Shown here piece after piece: positions 48,500 to 58,109 of a stretch of 60,664 nucleotides of DNA. The stretch is from assembly GCA_026706385.1 (NCBI GenBank), contig JAPOYV010000132.1, positions 1 through 60,664 on the forward strand, given 5' to 3'. How positions within the stretch are numbered: the stretch's first letter is position 1; every line of letters starts with the position of its first letter. The translations under genes and the position numbers were made by a program. Source of the DNA: Gammaproteobacteria bacterium. Lineage in GTDB: Bacteria > Pseudomonadota > Gammaproteobacteria > Pseudomonadales > Azotimanducaceae. Under the pieces are notes generated by a model, which was not told the DNA's origin, did no database searches, and saw only the letters and a list, made by a program, of their open reading frames with translations.

Positions 48500-49495
48500 T
48501 CACGTGCCCCGCTGGCAGAACATCGCGTCGCCGTAGCTGAAGAACCGGTACCGCTCCGCCACCGCGACCGCGTAGGCCCGGCGAATGCGCTCGACCCCGG
48601 CAAACGCGGACACGAGCATGAGCAAGGTCGACTCCGGCAAGTGGAAGTTCGTGATCAGCGCATCGACCGCGGAGAAGCGGTAGCCCGGCGTGATGAACAG
48701 GCGCGTCTCGCCGCAATCGTCGCCGGTCGCGGCGGCGGCCTCCAAGGTGCGCACCACGGTCGTGCCGACCGCCACGATGCGACCCTGGCAGCCCGCGAGC
48801 GCGCGCCGCGTCGACGGCGGGACGACGTAGCGTTCCGCGTGCATGCGGTGGCGGCTCAAGTCCGCCACCCGCACCGGCTGGAACGTCCCGGCGCCCACGT
48901 GCAGCGTGACGCGGGCAACGCCCACACCTTTCGCCTGCAGACCGTCGAGGATCGCCTCGTCGAAATGCAGCCCGGCGGTGGGCGCCGCGACGGCGCCCGG
49001 GACGCTGGCGTAGATCGTCTGGTAGCGATCCTCGTCGGTCGCGTCGGCCTCGCGGTCGATGTACGGCGGCAGCGGCACGCGGCCGAAACGCTCGAGAAAC
49101 GGCGCCACGGGCTCGCCGAAGTCGAGCCGGTAGAACTCGCCCTCGCGCCGAACCACCGTGATCGTGCTCTCGCCGACGAATACCCGCCGCCCCGGTTTCA
49201 GCGGCTTGCTGGCGCGCACCTGGCAGAGCGCGCGGCACGCCCCGTCGAGGCGTTCGACGACGATCTCCGCTTGGCCGCCGGAGTCCTTGCGGCCGATCAG
49301 CCGGGCCTTGATGACCCGCGTGTCGTTGACCACGAGAAGATCTTCCGCATCGAGCAGATCCACGACCGCCTCGAAACGGCGGTGGCGGACCGCGTCGCCG
49401 CGCAGTTCGAGCAGACGGCTGCCGGCACGGTTCGCCGCTGGCCGCTGGGCGATCAACTCGCCGGGCAACTCGAAGCGGAAGTCCGCGCGCTGCAT
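48500..49495 (-). CDS. queA: S-adenosylmethionine:tRNA ribosyltransferase-isomerase
   Basis: A protein of 331 residues. F-E-L-P-G-E-L-I-A-Q-R-P lies at the N-terminus, V-V-N-D-T-R-V-I-K-A-R-L near 55, and G-L-H-F near 165. The C-terminal R-F-F-S-Y-G-D-A-M is present. It makes epoxyqueuosine from preQ1-tRNA. The ATG at 49495 lies four bases after the stop of a GIN-domain lipoprotein gene, so queA may be transcribed with it. Confidence 0.94.
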   Translation of the reverse strand: MQRADFRFELPGELIAQRPAANRAGSRLLELRGDAVRHRRFEAVVDLLDAEDLLVVNDTRVIKARLIGRKDSGGQAEIVVERLDGACRALCQVRASKPLKPGRRVFVGESTITVVRREGEFYRLDFGEPVAPFLERFGRVPLPPYIDREADATDEDRYQTIYASVPGAVAAPTAGLHFDEAILDGLQAKGVGVARVTLHVGAGTFQPVRVADLSRHRMHAERYVVPPSTRRALAGCQGRIVAVGTTVVRTLEAAAATGDDCGETRLFITPGYRFSAVDALITNFHLPESTLLMLVSAFAGVERIRRAYAVAVAERYRFFSYGDAMFCQRGT

Positions 49496-49499
49496 GGCG

Positions 49500-50288
49500 T
49501 CAGTCCGCGGCGACCGGGGACAGCGGTACGCCGACGTCGAACAGCCGCCCATCGCGCTGGATCGCCACTTCGAGCGCGGGATTGCCCCGAAACCCAAGCC
49601 GCGCGATGCCGCCGACACGTCCCTTGAGCGCTTCGTCCGCCCAAACGAACGCCTGCGCCGCGCCATCGACTTCGGCGACAACCTGACGGGCTCGAAGGTC
49701 GGCACCGCGGTAGAGCACCGATCCGGACACGTTCACCGTCGCCACGTCCGCAGTGCCGGCGACGACGGCGCTGGCCGCGCCGCGTAGTTCGGCCGCGAAT
49801 TCCGTGGCATGGATACCGGACGCCGAAACGGTTCCGGAACCAGCGACGTCGATGCCCACGCGCGTTGCCGGGACGTCGACCAGGTCCAAGGCGCCCGCGC
49901 CCGACACGGAATAGCCGACCACCGGCGCGCCCACGCCCCGAATCACCACGCGACCGCTCCCGGACACGGCCACGGTGGCGAGTTGCGGGACCGTCACGGT
50001 GACCCGGATCGGCACGGTGGGCCGAATGCCGTCGATCCAGTCGACGTCTCGCCATACGACGAGCGTGTCGTCTCGCGTCTGCACGCGAAGCGTCGGCAGG
50101 ACGTTGTCCTCGGCGGACGCGGTGACGGCGAAGTCGCCTGGCAGCACGGTCACCGTGCCGTCGCTGCTCAGCGCAATGCCGGAGAACGCCGCGACGTCGT
50201 AGCTCTCGAACACCACCTCGCCGGAGCCCTCGCCGGTGTAGCACCCTGCGGCGAGCGCGAGCATGGGGATCGTCAGCAGCCGGCGCAT
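49500..50288 (-). CDS. GIN-domain (DUF2807) lipoprotein
   Basis: A protein of 262 residues. The lipobox A-L-A-A-G-C puts the lipidated cysteine at 16. The rest is a right-handed beta-helix-like repeat pattern (V-S-G-S-G-R-V, V-S-G-A-G-A-L, V-A-G-S-G-T-V), typical of the DUF2807 'putative auto-transporter adhesin head GIN' family. It is probably held in the outer or inner membrane facing the periplasm. The function is unknown. It lies 25 bases after the DUF5916 gene and just before queA. Confidence 0.75.
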   Translation of the reverse strand: MRRLLTIPMLALAAGCYTGEGSGEVVFESYDVAAFSGIALSSDGTVTVLPGDFAVTASAEDNVLPTLRVQTRDDTLVVWRDVDWIDGIRPTVPIRVTVTVPQLATVAVSGSGRVVIRGVGAPVVGYSVSGAGALDLVDVPATRVGIDVAGSGTVSASGIHATEFAAELRGAASAVVAGTADVATVNVSGSVLYRGADLRARQVVAEVDGAAQAFVWADEALKGRVGGIARLGFRGNPALEVAIQRDGRLFDVGVPLSPVAAD

Positions 50289-50313
50289 CGCGATTCCCTG
50301 CGAGCGCTCGGGC

Positions 50314-53169
50314 TCAGGAACCGAACCGGTAGCGGAGCTTGACGATGAAGTAGTCGACGATGGGCTCGCGCAGCGCATCGAGGAACAGTTCGTCGTATTC
50401 GTAGCCCGAACCCCGGACCAGGTTGGATCCCCGGGTGTAGACGACGAACAGGTCGGACAGCGGGCCGATCTCCCAGCGGTAGCGGAACTGGCCGGTCAGA
50501 CGCGAGATGGTGAAATCCTCGTCCCCGTCCACCGGCACCTCGTCGCGCGGCGTGAGCCACCCTTCGCTCAGCGGAACCTGAAGGTAGGTCAAGTCCGCGG
50601 CATCGATGCCGGCCCACTGCAACGTCAGTCGCATCTGGTGCCGCGCGTTGAAGAAGAAATCCGCCTTCAGGACCGGCTGCAGGTCGGTGGCGGAGAAGGT
50701 CGCGAAGTTGCGGTCCCCCGTGTGCAGCAGCCAACCATCGCGGCGCATGTAGCGCAGGTCGACATCGAGCGACAGGCGGTCGGTCGGCTTGTAGGTGATG
50801 CCGAAGTCGGCGCCGAACGACTCGCCGCCGAGTTCCTCCCCGTCACGAGTGATGGTGCCGCTCCAGGAGAACGGCTTGGCGGTGTCGGTGCCGAAACCGA
50901 TCTGCGTGAACAGGCGGCCCTTGATTCTGAACATGCCGTTGCCGCGGCTCGACAGGTCGTCCCAACGCGACGGGAAGTAGTTGAGATACGCCTTCACCTC
51001 GGAGCTGTTGTTGAACATCAGCGTGTGGCTCGAAAAGATGCCGACGCGGTTGGCAAAGCCCTCGGTGCTGGCCTGGAAGTTCAGGAACAGCGAATTGCGC
51101 AGTTGCCGAAAGCGCTCGAGGTTCTGGAAGCGAACGATGCCGTAGCGGGCGACGGCCACGTCGTTGCGACCGATGAAGCCGAGGGCCGACATCGACAGGT
51201 TGCTGTCGATGTAGTCGAGCCCGCCCTGGTGGATTAGTCCGCGGCGCTGGAAGAAGCTGAAATCGTTGTAGATGCCGTGACCCGTGACGGCCTCCGGATC
51301 CTCATCGTTGGGCGGCGCATCGCTGTACACGTACTGGCCGTCCCACTGAAAGGCGCCGCCCGCCGCCAAGGCGTGGGCATCGATGCCGTGCACCGTGGCG
51401 GAATCCCGCTCGCCGGGCAGGTCCACGAAAGTACCCATGTAGCCGAGCGAACGGCGACCCTTCCCGGTCTGCTCGTAGAGCAGGCGCACGACGCCGAAGT
51501 CGCGGCCTTCGCCCGTCCACTCGACGTCGTCGCCGGCAGCGTCGGTCCCGCGCAGCACGACATCGTCCTCCATGGCGCCGAGCACGCCGAAGCGCAGACC
51601 CCCCGCTTGGCCGACCAGCTTGGCTGCCCCGAGCAGATCGGTCGGCTTGCTCTTCTCGACGGCGGCAATCTCGACATCGTCCGGCACGTCGTTGACCAAT
51701 TGCCGTGCTGCGCCGCCGATGCGCCGCGTGTTGATGAGCGTGGTCGGTTCCGGGGTGTAGGTCCGGGGCGTCGCCCGGGCGCCCGTTCCCTGGGGGCCGC
51801 GGTAACGGTTCACGTCCGCGCGCGGCGACGTGAAGAAGACCTCGTTGCCCTCGAGGAAGAACTGGCGCTTTTCGGGGAAGAAGGTCTCGACCGCCGTCAG
51901 GTTCACCACGACGTCGTCCGACTCGACCGCGCCGAAGTCCGGGTTCAGCGTCGCGGTGAGTTGGAGATTGGGCGACGGACGGTACGAGAAGTCCACGCCA
52001 GCGCGTCCGCGCTCGTCGTCGGCCATGTTGTCGACCGTCCCCGAGACGTAGGGAAACACGCCGTAGTGTTGCTTGGGCTCGACCCCCGGCACGTTGACCG
52101 ACTGCAACGCCGAGATGAACCGCCCGCCGGTGCGCGGAAGCGCCGGCCAACTCCAAGTCTCGTCCAGGTGCGCGACCTGCCGCTTGACCCAAACGCCCAT
52201 CGAGCGGTCGCCGTTGCCCGGCGGCATCGCCATCATCGACCAGGGCAGGAACATCTCCGCGCTCCAGCCCGCCTCCGTTTTCGCAGTCGCCGCCTCCCAC
52301 GGCCCGTCCCACTGCTCGGTGAGCGTGTATTCCGGCAGCACCTTGCCGTCCTGCACGGAACCGCCGAGATTGACGGAGAACCAATACCCGTAGAGGCCGT
52401 TGCCGCTCGAGTCCAAGGCGACGCCGAACTGGTCGCGGTTGATGTACTGGTCGCGGGCGGAGAGGCGCGAGACCAGGCTATCGGGCGGCTGTTCCATGAC
52501 GGCACCGACATAGAGGCCGCGGTCGGTGTAGAAGAACCGCGTGACCGTGGCATAGGCGGTATCGGCGAGCGTGTCCGGTTCCGTCACGCGCAAGTTGTCG
52601 AAGCCGGCCACATCGCGCCATACGGCCTCGTCGACTTGACCGTCGAGCCGGATCGCCGCAGCGGCGACGTAGGGCACATCGATCGCCCCGCCGTCGTCGC
52701 CACCGGCGCGCAGACGCAAGCGCCAATCCCCCGGATCCTCCGCGGACACGGCGACGGGCGCGGAGTCCGAGGCGGCGTGCGGTGGCGTGGGGTCGGGCTC
52801 GGCGATCACAGCCGTGCGCACCGGCTGCACGCCGCGGCCAGCAGGCATCACCGCTCGTCCGGGTTGCGAAGCCAGGTACCAGGCCGAGAACCCACTCGCC
52901 CGAGCGCGAGCGCCAAGCGCACGCGCTGCCGCCTCGTCCATGTCAGCGGAGACGGCCCGGTGGTAGCGGCTGCCGTCGATGGTCACCGCACGGACCGAGC
53001 AGGCGATCTCGAGCCGGGCGCTGACCTCCTCGCAAGCCGCATCAGCGTAGTGCGGCGTGATCCAACTGCCGAAGACCACCGCGCCGGACGAACCGGAAGC
53101 CCCGGCGGACACGGACAAAGCGACCATCAGTACGCCGCACGCGGCGCGATGGGGGGAGTGGGGGGACAT
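50314..53169 (-). CDS. CBM9-like/DUF5916 outer-membrane protein with N-terminal SPOR-like region
   Basis: A protein of 951 residues. The signal peptide spans 1-29. Residues about 30-100 look like a SPOR domain (V-F-G-S-W... and a late G-F-S-A-W-Y-L). Residues about 165-360 resemble a CBM9 carbohydrate-binding domain, with L-D-G-Q-V-D-E-A-V-W. The rest matches DUF5916: D-F-S-Y-R-P-S-P-N-L-Q-L-T-A-T-L-N-P-D-F-G-A-V-E and many amphipathic strands ending in a C-terminal R-F-G-S, as in outer-membrane beta-barrels. The function is unknown; surface glycan binding or envelope remodelling is possible. The mttB stop lies 83 bases upstream of its start. Confidence 0.75.
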   Translation of the reverse strand: MSPHSPHRAACGVLMVALSVSAGASGSSGAVVFGSWITPHYADAACEEVSARLEIACSVRAVTIDGSRYHRAVSADMDEAAARALGARARASGFSAWYLASQPGRAVMPAGRGVQPVRTAVIAEPDPTPPHAASDSAPVAVSAEDPGDWRLRLRAGGDDGGAIDVPYVAAAAIRLDGQVDEAVWRDVAGFDNLRVTEPDTLADTAYATVTRFFYTDRGLYVGAVMEQPPDSLVSRLSARDQYINRDQFGVALDSSGNGLYGYWFSVNLGGSVQDGKVLPEYTLTEQWDGPWEAATAKTEAGWSAEMFLPWSMMAMPPGNGDRSMGVWVKRQVAHLDETWSWPALPRTGGRFISALQSVNVPGVEPKQHYGVFPYVSGTVDNMADDERGRAGVDFSYRPSPNLQLTATLNPDFGAVESDDVVVNLTAVETFFPEKRQFFLEGNEVFFTSPRADVNRYRGPQGTGARATPRTYTPEPTTLINTRRIGGAARQLVNDVPDDVEIAAVEKSKPTDLLGAAKLVGQAGGLRFGVLGAMEDDVVLRGTDAAGDDVEWTGEGRDFGVVRLLYEQTGKGRRSLGYMGTFVDLPGERDSATVHGIDAHALAAGGAFQWDGQYVYSDAPPNDEDPEAVTGHGIYNDFSFFQRRGLIHQGGLDYIDSNLSMSALGFIGRNDVAVARYGIVRFQNLERFRQLRNSLFLNFQASTEGFANRVGIFSSHTLMFNNSSEVKAYLNYFPSRWDDLSSRGNGMFRIKGRLFTQIGFGTDTAKPFSWSGTITRDGEELGGESFGADFGITYKPTDRLSLDVDLRYMRRDGWLLHTGDRNFATFSATDLQPVLKADFFFNARHQMRLTLQWAGIDAADLTYLQVPLSEGWLTPRDEVPVDGDEDFTISRLTGQFRYRWEIGPLSDLFVVYTRGSNLVRGSGYEYDELFLDALREPIVDYFIVKLRYRFGS

Positions 53170-53252
53170 GAGCCGCTAGAGTAGTCGAAATCGCCCGACA
53201 GAGCTACGACGGACCACCCTTAGGTCAGGTCATCGGCGATCGCCTCGTTCGG

Positions 53253-54794
53253 TCATCTCCCCATCGCTTCCCGGGAGAGAGCGATCGGAAACTCGGCCCT
53301 GATCCTTGCGTCGATTTCGTCGCTGACGTGGCGGGGCACGTGGCGGCCGAGAAGCTCCCGGGTCCTCTCGATGGCCAGATCCAGCAGAACCGGCTTGCCG
53401 AGTTCCTCCCAGACCGTCGGGCTGGTGCGGTCGCTGTAGTCCGGGTAGATGTACTCGCTTTGCATGACCTGCAGGGTGTTCCCGGAGCCCAGGTAGTGGC
53501 CTTCCCCGCCTAAGCAGATCCGTTCGATCTCCTCGAAACTCAAGGTGTCGGTGTTGACTTCGATGCCACGGACAGCGCGGCCGACGGATCCCAGGATGTC
53601 GTTGTCCAGCAACAGGCTCTCCGGGCACGTGCCCAGAAGGCTCGCGTACATGCCGGCGGATTCATAGACGATGTTCGCGCCGGACAAGGCCGCCGCGAGC
53701 ACCGTGGCCGCGCGTTCGGCGCCCGCCTGAAAGTCGGGGAACTTGGCGTCGCTCATGCCGCAAGCCGTGCCGAAGGGCAGGTCGAAGTGGTTGCCGACCT
53801 GGGCGCAGGCGGCGGACAGCAGGCCCTGCTCCGGGGAGCCGCCGCTCATCGCTCCGGTACGCAGGTCCGAGACGAACGGCCAGGCGCCGAGAATCGCCGG
53901 TGCGCCAGGCTCGATCGCGTTCACGTAGACCAGGCCGCCGAGGCACTCCGCCCACGCTTGGGAGACCGTCCCGGCCAAGTAGGCCGGCGCGGTCGCACCC
54001 GCCTGTGCTGCCGACAACAGTAAGACCGGCATGCCGCCCTGTACGGCGACCCGGAGGCATTCCATCGCATCGGTGGCGAACTTGAGCGGCGGCACAACGA
54101 AGCAGTTGGACTGGCTGACGAAAGGCCGGGCACGCCACTGCGCCTCGCCGCCGGCGATCAGGTGCAGCATCTCGAAGCTCTTCTCGAGGTGTTCGTACAC
54201 CGTCCAACTCGAACCGACGTGCTTGCTCGTGCCCATCACCGAGCAGTAGAGGGTGTTGATGTCCAGCGCGTAGTTGTCGGGAGTGTCCCGCGGCACGCAG
54301 GTGCGCTGGAACATGTGAATGTGCTCGCAGGTGTCGGTGATCCGCGCCATGTCGTAGAGGTCCTGCGCCATGGAGTCCCGGTAGAGGCCGTTCTCCGAGT
54401 CGGCGAGCATGACCGCCGCGCCGGCGGTTGAGAAATGCACCCGCGAGCCGCTCAAGTCCAGGTCCCAGCGCGGATCCTGACCGTGCAGCACCAGATTCCG
54501 GCGCGCCTTAAGCAACGTGCGTTCGACCAGACTCCGCGGCATGCGCAGACGTCCGTCGTCGCCGAGCACGGCGCCGGCGGCCGTACAGGTCTCGATGCAG
54601 TGTGGCGTGGCGTCGGCGAAACCCACCCTCTCGAGAATATCGAAGGCGTTGTCCGCGATGGCAAGAACGCCGTCAGCGGAGAGGGGTTGGAATTGTCCGC
54701 CGGTCTGCCCCGGCCGAACCGGCTTGACCGCTTCGGCCAAGGGTGCGGCGCGCTCGGCCTTGCGCGCCCGTCTACCGCCTGAACGTCGAGCCAT
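53253..54794 (-). CDS. trimethylamine methyltransferase (MttB) family protein, non-pyrrolysine
   Basis: A TIM-barrel protein of 513 residues with a basic N-terminus. Recognisable MttB-family segments include R-V-H-F-S-T-A-G-A-A-V, G-L-Y-R-D-S, G-A-M-S-G-G-S-P-E-Q, and C-G-M-S-D-A-K-F-P-D. There is no in-frame TAG, so it lacks pyrrolysine. Non-pyrrolysine members demethylate substrates such as glycine betaine or other quaternary amines onto a corrinoid protein. A strong ribosome site (GGGAGGA) lies before the ATG at 54794. It is the last gene of the corrinoid operon. The substrate is not known from sequence. Confidence 0.88.
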   Translation of the reverse strand: MARRSGGRRARKAERAAPLAEAVKPVRPGQTGGQFQPLSADGVLAIADNAFDILERVGFADATPHCIETCTAAGAVLGDDGRLRMPRSLVERTLLKARRNLVLHGQDPRWDLDLSGSRVHFSTAGAAVMLADSENGLYRDSMAQDLYDMARITDTCEHIHMFQRTCVPRDTPDNYALDINTLYCSVMGTSKHVGSSWTVYEHLEKSFEMLHLIAGGEAQWRARPFVSQSNCFVVPPLKFATDAMECLRVAVQGGMPVLLLSAAQAGATAPAYLAGTVSQAWAECLGGLVYVNAIEPGAPAILGAWPFVSDLRTGAMSGGSPEQGLLSAACAQVGNHFDLPFGTACGMSDAKFPDFQAGAERAATVLAAALSGANIVYESAGMYASLLGTCPESLLLDNDILGSVGRAVRGIEVNTDTLSFEEIERICLGGEGHYLGSGNTLQVMQSEYIYPDYSDRTSPTVWEELGKPVLLDLAIERTRELLGRHVPRHVSDEIDARIRAEFPIALSREAMGR

Positions 54795-54828
54795 GGCAGT
54801 TCCTCCCTTGAGCGTGCGCTCCGCCAGC

Positions 54829-56877
54829 TTAGCTTGATTTCGCCTGCCCTGGGGGCGAAATCGTTCGCCTCGGGCGTCTGCCCTGCCCCCGCGTTGCCCG
54901 CCCGGCGACGGCCGCCGCGGGTCGCGTAGCGCGGCCGGGAAAGAGGTCGCCCAGGCGGGCCAATTCGGCAGGTCCGTGCGGTATCGCCATGGCATCGACG
55001 AAGTACGCCTGGAACTTCGGCTCGATGGCCGTCTCCACCTTCTCCACGCCCTTGACCACGGACTCGATCTCGCTGCGCGAGGCCTGGTTCAAGAGGGCGA
55101 TCCTGGCACCGTGGCCAGCGGCGTTGCCGATCGCCGCGACCGCATCCAGGGAACAGTCCGGAATCATGCCCAAGGCCATGGCGTAGCGCACATCGATGTG
55201 GCTGCCGAATGCCCCGGCCAGACGTATCCGGTCCACGGAGGTCACTTCGAGGCGGTCCATCAGCAGCCGGATGCCGGCATACAGTGCCGCCTTGGCGAGT
55301 TGGATCTGACGCACGTCGTTTTGCGTGACGGTGACCTGGTCGCCATGAATGGCAAAGGAGAAGGTGCGGCCGTCCGGAACCAGGCGCACCGTGCGGCTCG
55401 CCTGGCCGCCGTCGATCACCCCATCGCTGGTGAGGATCCCCGCCAGCCACATCTCGACCACCGCCTCGATGATCCCGGAGCCGCAAACGCCGGTGACGCC
55501 CTGCGCCGGCAGGGCGTTGCTGAATCCAGGTTCGTCGGACCAGAGATCCGAGCCGATCACCCGAACCCGGGTGTCCAGGGTGACCGGGTCGATCCGTACT
55601 CGTTCAATGGCGCCCGGCGCGGCACGCTGCCCGGCGCTGACCTGCGCACCTTCAAAGGCCGGGCCGGTCGGACTGGAGCAGGCCAGCAACCGCGCGTCGT
55701 TGCCGAGCACGATTTCCGCGTTGGTGCCGATGTCCACCAGCAAGCTCACCGCATCGCTCCGGTGGGGTTGCTCGCAAAGCACGACCCCCGCGGTGTCGGC
55801 ACCCACATGACCGGCGATACAGGGCAGCGCATAGGCGACAGCACCCGGATTGACCTCGACGCCCAAGTCCCGCGCCGGCAGGTGGACGGACTGCTCTGCC
55901 GCCAGCGCGAAGGGCGCGCCGCCGAGTTCCACCGGGCTGATGCCGAGCAGCAGGTGATGCATGATCGGGTTGCACACGAACGTCAGGCTGACGATGTCCT
56001 GCGCCTCGATGCCCGCGTCTGCCGCAGTACCGGCAACGAGTTCGTTGACGGCCCGACGCACCTCCCGGGTCAGTTCCGCACTGCCTTCCGGGTGCATCAT
56101 GACGTAGGAAACCCGGCTCATCAGATCCTCGCCGAAGCGGATCTGGGGGTTCATCATGCCGTTCGAGGCGAGCACGTCGCCGCTGCCGAGGTCGCACAGA
56201 TGTGCGGCTATGGTGGTTGAACCGACGTCGACCGCCACGCCGTAGACGGCCTCCTTGAAGCCTGGCCAGACGGCGAGGATTTCCGCATCCTGATGCACCG
56301 CGACCGTCACCGACCACTCGCCGACGCGCAACAGGCCTTGCAGGTTCGGCAGCAAGGCCGCCGGAAACGTCGGCCGCAGATCCCACTGCGACGCCAACGC
56401 ATCGAGCAGACGGGTCAGGTCGCTGCCGGCGCCGAGATCCGCGGCCGGCACGTCCACCAGGTAGAGCCGAACCACCGGATCGAGGCGGATCGGTCGTGAG
56501 TCGGCGTCCTTGCGCACGACCTGGCGGTGCACCTGGCTCTCCGGCGGCACGTCGATCACCAGATCGCCGCGTATCTCCGCTTGGCAGCTCAGGCGGTGGC
56601 CCGCGCTGAGCGGCTGGCCGCGCTCGCCATAGCGGGTCTCGACGACGCCGGCGGGCGACAGGTGCTCCGGGCTGGAGACGATGCCGTGCTTGGGAAAGTC
56701 GCCGGCGCTGCAAACGACCCGGCAACGCCCGCAGAGCCCTCGGCCCCCGCAGATGGAGGCGACGTCCACGCCGAGTTCCCAAGCTGCCTGCAGTACAGGC
56801 GTGCCGTGCGGGAACACGCCGCGCCGACCGGACGGGGTGAAAACCACCCGCGCCTGGCGTTCGGGCTTAGGTTCCAT
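54829..56877 (-). CDS. corrinoid reductive activator: 2Fe-2S ferredoxin + ASKHA (DUF4445) domain
   Basis: A protein of 682 residues. The N-terminal plant-type ferredoxin has cluster ligands Cys43, Cys49, Cys52 and Cys98 (I-C-G-G-R-G-L-C-G-R-C...L-S-C). A linker follows, and then an ATPase-like ASKHA domain from about 210, with V-D-V-G-S-T-T-I-A, L-L-V-D-I-G-T-N-A-E-I and G-V-C-G-S-G-I-I-E. Homologues reduce inactive Co(II) corrinoid back to Co(I) using ATP. It would service the B12 protein of this operon. The family is RACE-type rather than the 4Fe-4S RamA type. The C-terminus is Arg-rich. Confidence 0.9.
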   Translation of the reverse strand: MEPKPERQARVVFTPSGRRGVFPHGTPVLQAAWELGVDVASICGGRGLCGRCRVVCSAGDFPKHGIVSSPEHLSPAGVVETRYGERGQPLSAGHRLSCQAEIRGDLVIDVPPESQVHRQVVRKDADSRPIRLDPVVRLYLVDVPAADLGAGSDLTRLLDALASQWDLRPTFPAALLPNLQGLLRVGEWSVTVAVHQDAEILAVWPGFKEAVYGVAVDVGSTTIAAHLCDLGSGDVLASNGMMNPQIRFGEDLMSRVSYVMMHPEGSAELTREVRRAVNELVAGTAADAGIEAQDIVSLTFVCNPIMHHLLLGISPVELGGAPFALAAEQSVHLPARDLGVEVNPGAVAYALPCIAGHVGADTAGVVLCEQPHRSDAVSLLVDIGTNAEIVLGNDARLLACSSPTGPAFEGAQVSAGQRAAPGAIERVRIDPVTLDTRVRVIGSDLWSDEPGFSNALPAQGVTGVCGSGIIEAVVEMWLAGILTSDGVIDGGQASRTVRLVPDGRTFSFAIHGDQVTVTQNDVRQIQLAKAALYAGIRLLMDRLEVTSVDRIRLAGAFGSHIDVRYAMALGMIPDCSLDAVAAIGNAAGHGARIALLNQASRSEIESVVKGVEKVETAIEPKFQAYFVDAMAIPHGPAELARLGDLFPGRATRPAAAVAGRATRGQGRRPRRTISPPGQAKSS

Positions 56878-56895
56878 GCCGGCGCGAGCGGCTGA

Positions 56896-57801
56896 TCAAC
56901 CGCGGCGGCGACGCCGCGGGCGATCCCGCCGGCTCCCCTGCGCCGCCGCGGTCGCGTCGGCTTGCCGGTACTTGCCGATCCAGCGCACGCAGTCGGGATC
57001 ATGGCCCATCATGACGTCGGCCCCAGCGACCGCCTGCATGACCGTGTCGTGCAACGGGTTGGTGATCGCGGACGTCAAGCCGGCGCCGATGGCCATGGTG
57101 AGAAAGGCGCTGTTGATCCCACCGCGATTGGGCAGCCCGAAACTCACGTTGGACGCGCCGCAGGTGGTGTTGACCTTCAGTTCGGCGCGCAAGCGGCCGA
57201 CCAGGCGCATGACCTGCTTGCCCGCGGAGTTGATCGCGCCGATTGGCATCACCAGCGGATCGACGACCACGTCGCTCGCGGGGATGCCGTGGTCCTGCGC
57301 CCGTTCGACGATCTTCCGGGCCACCGCGAAGCGCACGTCCGGATCCTCGGAGATGCCGGTTTCGTCGTTGGAGATGGCCACCACCGCGGCACCGTGGCGG
57401 GCGACCAGCGGCAGCACCGACTCCAGCCTTTCCTCTTCGCCGGTGACGGAGTTGACGAGCGCCTTGCCCTGGTAGACCGCGAGGCCTGCTTCCAGCGCGG
57501 CGACGATGGACGAGTCGATGGATAGCGGCACGTCGGTCACCGACTGCACCAGCTTGACGGCTTCGGCGAGGATGCCGGGTTCGTCCGCCAGCGGGATGCC
57601 GGCGTTGACGTCCAGCATGTGGGCACCGGCCGCAACCTGGGCGACGGCGTCGTCGATCACGCGGTGGTAGTCGCCGGCCTTCATTTCCGCGGCCAGGACC
57701 TTGCGTCCCGTGGGGTTGATGCGCTCGCCAATGACCACGAAAGGCCGGTCGAAGCCGATGACCACCTCTCGGCTTGGGGACGTGACAACCGTGTCCGTCA
57801 C
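56896..57801 (-). CDS. methyltetrahydrofolate:corrinoid methyltransferase (pterin-binding family)
   Basis: A DHPS-fold protein of 301 residues. The pterin-site motifs G-E-R-I-N-P-T-G-R-K near 26, L-D-V-N-A-G near 62 and G-A-S-N-V-S-F-G-L-P-N-R near 215 are all present. It moves a methyl group between methyl-corrinoid protein and tetrahydrofolate. In this operon it would pass methyls from the MttB substrate to folate (or the reverse). It starts four bases before the stop of the Virulence_fact gene. The Arg-rich C-terminal tail is unusual. Confidence 0.9.
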   Translation of the reverse strand: MTDTVVTSPSREVVIGFDRPFVVIGERINPTGRKVLAAEMKAGDYHRVIDDAVAQVAAGAHMLDVNAGIPLADEPGILAEAVKLVQSVTDVPLSIDSSIVAALEAGLAVYQGKALVNSVTGEEERLESVLPLVARHGAAVVAISNDETGISEDPDVRFAVARKIVERAQDHGIPASDVVVDPLVMPIGAINSAGKQVMRLVGRLRAELKVNTTCGASNVSFGLPNRGGINSAFLTMAIGAGLTSAITNPLHDTVMQAVAGADVMMGHDPDCVRWIGKYRQADATAAAQGSRRDRPRRRRRG

Positions 57802-58106
57802 GACTTGAAACCGTGGTTGCGGATGAGCGCCAGCAGCCGAGCGTCGGGAAAGCCCGTCTCGACCCCGTCAGCCAACTTGTCGGCGACGGCCTGCAGGTCC
57901 GTCGCCCCATCGACCGGCTCCAGGGCGATCGGGTCGCGCTCCCATTCGCTGATGTAGGCATCGGCCGTGCGCTTCTTCGCGCGCATGGCGGCGCGGTCGA
58001 TGGCGTTCTGAAAACGTGCGCTCAGCAACACCTTGGCCCGCTTCCGGCCCTGTTTGACGATGATCTGCGACGGAATGTCGCGCCATCGAACCAATAGGGC
58101 GTCCAC
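57798..58106 (-). CDS. Virulence_fact-family small protein of unknown function
   Basis: A protein of 102 residues. W-R-D-I-P-S-Q-I-I-V-K lies near the N-terminus, and then A-I-D-R-A-A-M-R-A and Y-I-S-E-W-E-R. It resembles the 'virulence factor' Pfam family, which occurs in methylamine and B12 gene neighbourhoods. The name is historical and implies nothing here. It is basic and soluble. It sits tightly between the DUF1638 and methyltransferase genes (3-base gap and 4-base overlap), so it is probably part of the corrinoid machinery. Confidence 0.7.
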   Translation of the reverse strand: MDALLVRWRDIPSQIIVKQGRKRAKVLLSARFQNAIDRAAMRAKKRTADAYISEWERDPIALEPVDGATDLQAVADKLADGVETGFPDARLLALIRNHGFKS

Positions 58107-58109
58107 CCG

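Noticed and set aside
53253-54794. Pyrrolysine-containing MttB
   Set aside because: No in-frame TAG; the frame is continuous and the family has many non-pyrrolysine members.
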